A program made the translations under genes and the position numbers. DNA of 64,000 nt from NCBI RefSeq assembly GCF_017355955.1, contig NZ_JAFFID010000001.1, forward strand, positions 434,001-498,000. Reading direction: 5' to 3'. Positions within the stretch are counted from its first letter, which is position 1, and each line of letters opens with the position of its first letter. This DNA is from Sabulibacter ruber (GTDB lineage: Bacteria > Bacteroidota > Bacteroidia > Cytophagales > Hymenobacteraceae). Under the pieces are notes generated by a model that saw only the letters and a program-made list of their open reading frames with translations, had not been told where the DNA came from and made no database searches. Below are positions 60,950-64,000 of the stretch, one piece after another.

Positions 60950-61014
60950 AAGGTGAACTGGTCATTGGCCTCAACTAGCATTAGAAAGGGCTATTGACCG
61001 GTTCACCTTTTTAT
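60950..61014 (+). terminator. Terminator of the GAF gene
   Basis: AAGGTGAACTGGTCA pairs with TGACCGGTTCACCTT (one mismatch), with a long loop and following T-run. Confidence 0.75.
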
Positions 61015-61509
61015 TTTCTTATCAATACCCACTTCTTTGCTATTCAAGAGGATTGATGGAAATCATCATACCTAACCAAGAAGGCAGTTTAAGTCTTTTC
61101 GCAACTACTTTTCTGAAGGGAGCATAAAACAATTCTTTTAGCTAAATCAGTAGCAAATAGTAAGGTCTCTTAAGGTATCAAAAGCAATCACCAATCTTTC
61201 TCACCTTAAAGTGTCTTTCGTTTTTATGCTCTTTTCTAGATATCACCTTCAAAACAATTAGCTTGATAATATGCAATGGGAGTAAATGTAAGCCAACCCG
61301 ATTGTTATCTTGTAATTCATGAACTCTCTTCTCCTTCCACTAACCAGCCAATCAGAGCAGACAGTTAGCTAACCCGTAATTCTTTAGTTTTTACAAAATA
61401 TAAACATACCAACACAGCTTCTCCTGAAACAAATCTTCAATCCTATACTTTCCTTTAATTCTGATCTAAATAGGCCTAAAACGCACTAGTGAGCAATTTT
61501 ACCTTTTTG

Positions 61510-61517
61510 TAATTTTG
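61510..61517 (+). promoter_or_regulatory. TAnnTTTG element before the kinase
   Basis: TAATTTTG fits the phylum's -7 box and lies 25 bp before the GTG start. I found no TTG at the ideal -33 distance. Confidence 0.4.
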
Positions 61518-61542
61518 CCGGCCATATTCTATTCAACAGATC

Positions 61543-64000
61543 GTGATTCAGAACACTTCAGGACTAAGTCTCAAGGAGGATGTATGGGGAAAAATGGCCC
61601 ATTACTCGCAGGACTTGCTTTGCACCATTGACCACCAAGGGAACTTCCTTCAGGTAAGCGAAGCCAGCAGCACCTTGCTTGGTTACCAAAGCACGGAGAT
61701 GTGCGGTCAGCATTTTTCTGGTTTTGTATTAGAGGAAGATCTTCCAATTACCCAAGAGGCCATCAATGACGTATTTGCGGGACATAACAGAACCAATCTA
61801 GAGATTAGGCTAATCCACAGAACCGGCCAGACCTTGTATTTTCTTTGGAGTGGGGCCTGGTCTGCCGAAGATCAGGTCATTTACGCCATCGGTAGGGATG
61901 TAACGGAACTGAGGATCAGCAGGAAGAACCTGGAAGAAAGTGAACAGAGGTACAAAGCGTTGTTTGAGCACAACCCCGATGTCATCTTTCTGGAAAATAC
62001 CGAAGGATTGGTGACAGAGGTAAACCAGAGTTTCTGCGATGCCTGGAGGATCTCCAGGGATAAGGCTATAAACCGGCCGGCCTCCGCTTTTCTTCCTCCT
62101 CACCTGATTTCCGTGGCAGAGCAATCGTTCAAGGAGGCGCTTTTAGGAAGCATGCTGCGGTGTGATCTGGAGTTTGAATGTGAATCGGGCCAAAGACGGG
62201 TTTTTGACACCACCAAGTACCCTATCTGGGTGAATGGGCAGATTGTGGGTGTCCAAACCGTAGCCAAAGACATCACGCCTATGGTTCTGTCCTATGAGAC
62301 CATCCAGCACCAGGCCCATAAACTGAACACCATTCTGGAAAGCATCACCGATGCGTTTCTCACCTTAAGCAAAGACTGGCAGATCACCTATATCAACAGC
62401 GAAGCAGAAAACCTGCTGGCTTTGGATAGAAGGCAGCACATAGGCCTGAGCTTCTGGAACCTCTTACCAGAGGAAATGGGAAGCGAGATCTACCTACAAC
62501 TTCTGCAAGCCTTGGAAACAGACTCAACCGTAGATTTCACTTCCTTTCTTAAAACCCATAGTAAATGGCTCCGGGTAAAGGCCTACCCCTCTGAGGAAGG
62601 ACTATCTATCTACATTGACGATGTAACCCAGCAGGTGAAAGCGCAGCAAGAGTTGGAACGGCTCTCGTTGGTTGCCCGTCATACCACCAACGGGGTAGTA
62701 ATCACAGGCAATTCCAATACCATAGAATGGGTCAACGAAGGCTTCACCAAACTAACGGGTTACACCCTGGAGGAGGCCGTGAACAGAACACCGGTAGAGT
62801 TACTGAAAGGAGAAGAAACCAATGCTTCTACCATCCAGCGGATTTATGATGGGATTGAAAAACCGGAAGCGTTCAGAGAGGAAATCCTTGTTTATGGAAA
62901 AACAGGCCAGAAAAGGTGGCTGGATGTAGAGCTTACCCCGGTGCTGAACGAAAAACAGGAACTCACAAAACGCATCAGAATACTCTCAGATATCACCGAC
63001 AGGAAAGCTACCCAGAAAGAATTAGAGAAGCTCTCACTGGTAGCCAGCAGAACCAACAACAGTGTGCTCATCGCCGATAAAAACTGGCACATAGAATGGA
63101 TAAACAACGGCTTTACGCGATTGTTTGGCTACAGCCCGGAGGAAGCCATTGGCAAAAAACCTTCTGACTTGCTGCACAGCACCAGAACCGACAAGACGGC
63201 CTTTGCCGCCCTGGAGCAGAATCTGCTTCGTGGAGAAGCGATATCCTTTGAGGTTCTGAACCTGAAGAAATCCGGGGAAGAAGTCTGGCTCTCGGTGGAA
63301 GTTTCCCCGGTACTGGATGAGCATGGCAACATCATCCGTTTTGTGGAAGTCCAGACCGATATAACCCCTCTTAAAACTTCTGAGCGGGAGTTAGCCAAGC
63401 TGGCCAAAGACCTCTACCGCCAGAACAGCGACCTTCAGCAGTTCACGTACATTATCTCGCATAACTTAAGGTCTCCGGTAGCCAATGCCATGGGGCTGGC
63501 AGACCTGCTGCTGAACACCGCCGCCGATAAAACCAAATTTGAGAAAACACTGGATTTTCTAAGGCAAAGTATCTACAAACTAGATACCGTACTTAAAGAC
63601 GTAAATACCATTCTGAGCATCAGAGACAAAAAAGGCAACCTGGAGCGGGAACTTGTCAACCTCAACGATGTAGTTTCCCAGGCCATGTCTTCTTTCTTTG
63701 TCACGCTTCAGAAAGAAGGAGCCAAAGTAAACATCAGCATCCCAGATGGGCTTACCCTTAAAGCCAACAAAGCCTACGTATACAGCGTTTTCTATAACCT
63801 TATTTCCAACGCCATAAAATACAGGTCGCAGGAACGTCCGCTTCAGGTAGATCTGAATTGCTTCGGGGATGAGCAGAAAGGCATCATCATCTCCTTCTCA
63901 GACAATGGCTCCGGTTTTGATGCCCAGAAAGAAAAGAAAAACCTGTTCAAGCTTTACAAACGGTTCCATCCTAAACAGGAAGGTCGAGGCATGGGGCTAT
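61543..64000 (+). CDS. Multi-PAS sensor histidine kinase, cut by window end
   Basis: Read directly from the + strand; the frame is open at the window end, about 819 codons. Five PAS domains in a row: about residues 18-110 (IDHQGNFLQVSEASSTLLGY), 125-235 (ALFEHNPDVIFLENTEGLVTEVNQSFCDAW), 265-360 (ESITDAFLTLSKDWQITYINSEAENLL), 370-480 (TTNGVVITGNSNTIEWVNEGFTKLTGYTLEEAV) and 490-600 (NNSVLIADKNWHIEWINNGFTRLFGYSPEEAIG). A dimerisation H-box is in FTYIISHNLRSPVANAMGLADLLL, and the ATPase has NLISNAIKYRS, FSDNGSGFD and GRGMGL. No membrane segment is seen, so it is a soluble sensor. Start GTG at 61543 (no ATG until 61594). The partner regulator is outside the window. Confidence 0.9.
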   Translation, partial: MIQNTSGLSLKEDVWGKMAHYSQDLLCTIDHQGNFLQVSEASSTLLGYQSTEMCGQHFSGFVLEEDLPITQEAINDVFAGHNRTNLEIRLIHRTGQTLYFLWSGAWSAEDQVIYAIGRDVTELRISRKNLEESEQRYKALFEHNPDVIFLENTEGLVTEVNQSFCDAWRISRDKAINRPASAFLPPHLISVAEQSFKEALLGSMLRCDLEFECESGQRRVFDTTKYPIWVNGQIVGVQTVAKDITPMVLSYETIQHQAHKLNTILESITDAFLTLSKDWQITYINSEAENLLALDRRQHIGLSFWNLLPEEMGSEIYLQLLQALETDSTVDFTSFLKTHSKWLRVKAYPSEEGLSIYIDDVTQQVKAQQELERLSLVARHTTNGVVITGNSNTIEWVNEGFTKLTGYTLEEAVNRTPVELLKGEETNASTIQRIYDGIEKPEAFREEILVYGKTGQKRWLDVELTPVLNEKQELTKRIRILSDITDRKATQKELEKLSLVASRTNNSVLIADKNWHIEWINNGFTRLFGYSPEEAIGKKPSDLLHSTRTDKTAFAALEQNLLRGEAISFEVLNLKKSGEEVWLSVEVSPVLDEHGNIIRFVEVQTDITPLKTSERELAKLAKDLYRQNSDLQQFTYIISHNLRSPVANAMGLADLLLNTAADKTKFEKTLDFLRQSIYKLDTVLKDVNTILSIRDKKGNLERELVNLNDVVSQAMSSFFVTLQKEGAKVNISIPDGLTLKANKAYVYSVFYNLISNAIKYRSQERPLQVDLNCFGDEQKGIIISFSDNGSGFDAQKEKKNLFKLYKRFHPKQEGRGMGL

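Larger units (their letters stand above)
60872..61542. other. Intergenic region between GAF gene and histidine kinase
   Basis: About 670 bp, no gene found. It contains the hairpin at 60950-61014 and, near its end, a TAATTTTG element. A small 36-nt-family-like end GGCCTAAAAC occurs at 61474-61482. Confidence 0.5.

Overview
The window is a 64 kb piece of a Bacteroidota chromosome, most likely order Cytophagales and close to Hymenobacteraceae (Rufibacter/Pontibacter-like). This placement is inferred from gene content (DUF5686 outer-membrane protein, DUF4199 protein, parE-parC in Bacteroidota form, Fabh-like synthase beside a DtxR/metal ABC operon) and from a textbook Bacteroidota promoter (TTG-N19-TAnnTTTG) at 33648-33677. 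No rRNA, tRNA or CRISPR array was seen.

Layout. 1-11.3 kb: a minus-strand block with thrS (cut by the window edge), two TPR proteins, a DUF5686 protein and the parE-parC topoisomerase pair. 11.6-26.9 kb: housekeeping and repair genes, including an AI-2E type permease, a DnaQ exonuclease/GIY-YIG fusion, two divergent paralogues that look kinase-like, topoisomerase IB, an M48 protease, an App1-type phosphatase, a peptidoglycan transglycosylase and a lipid kinase. 27.6-36.8 kb: envelope proteins, an ABC-F ATPase with one degenerate ATP site, two tandem 50-residue membrane proteins, 3-hydroxyacyl-CoA dehydrogenase, dapD and a glycosyltransferase. 36.9-42.6 kb: a fabH-like gene followed by a metal-uptake operon (DtxR regulator, binding lipoprotein, ATPase, two permeases), in which one permease carries a DtxR-like sensor domain. 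42.8-44.8 kb: a thioredoxin and mnmE.

44.75-58.59 kb is an integrated mobile element of about 13.8 kb, visibly richer in A+T and with different codon choice. It sits exactly in the 3' end of mnmE: the last codons and stop of mnmE (FCIGK-stop) are repeated at the far end as an imperfect 19-bp direct repeat. It carries a zinc-ribbon/HTH protein, a tyrosine integrase, several small excisionase-like HTH proteins, a DnaB-like helicase whose Walker A lysine is replaced by asparagine, a lone phage tape-measure protein, a serine recombinase, several families of phased or hairpin repeats, a candidate structured RNA, and at the right end a two-gene cassette of an unrecognised protein and a PIN-like nuclease. 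There is no relaxase, terminase, capsid or portal gene, so it is neither a self-transmissible ICE nor a complete prophage. My best hypothesis is a phage satellite or a reduced prophage carrying a defence or toxin-antitoxin cargo.

58.6-64 kb returns to chromosome: a family 2 glycosyltransferase, a GAF protein and a five-PAS histidine kinase cut by the window end.

The chromosome also carries a dispersed family of about 36-nt imperfect palindromes (12 copies seen), mostly immediately after stop codons and absent from the mobile element.
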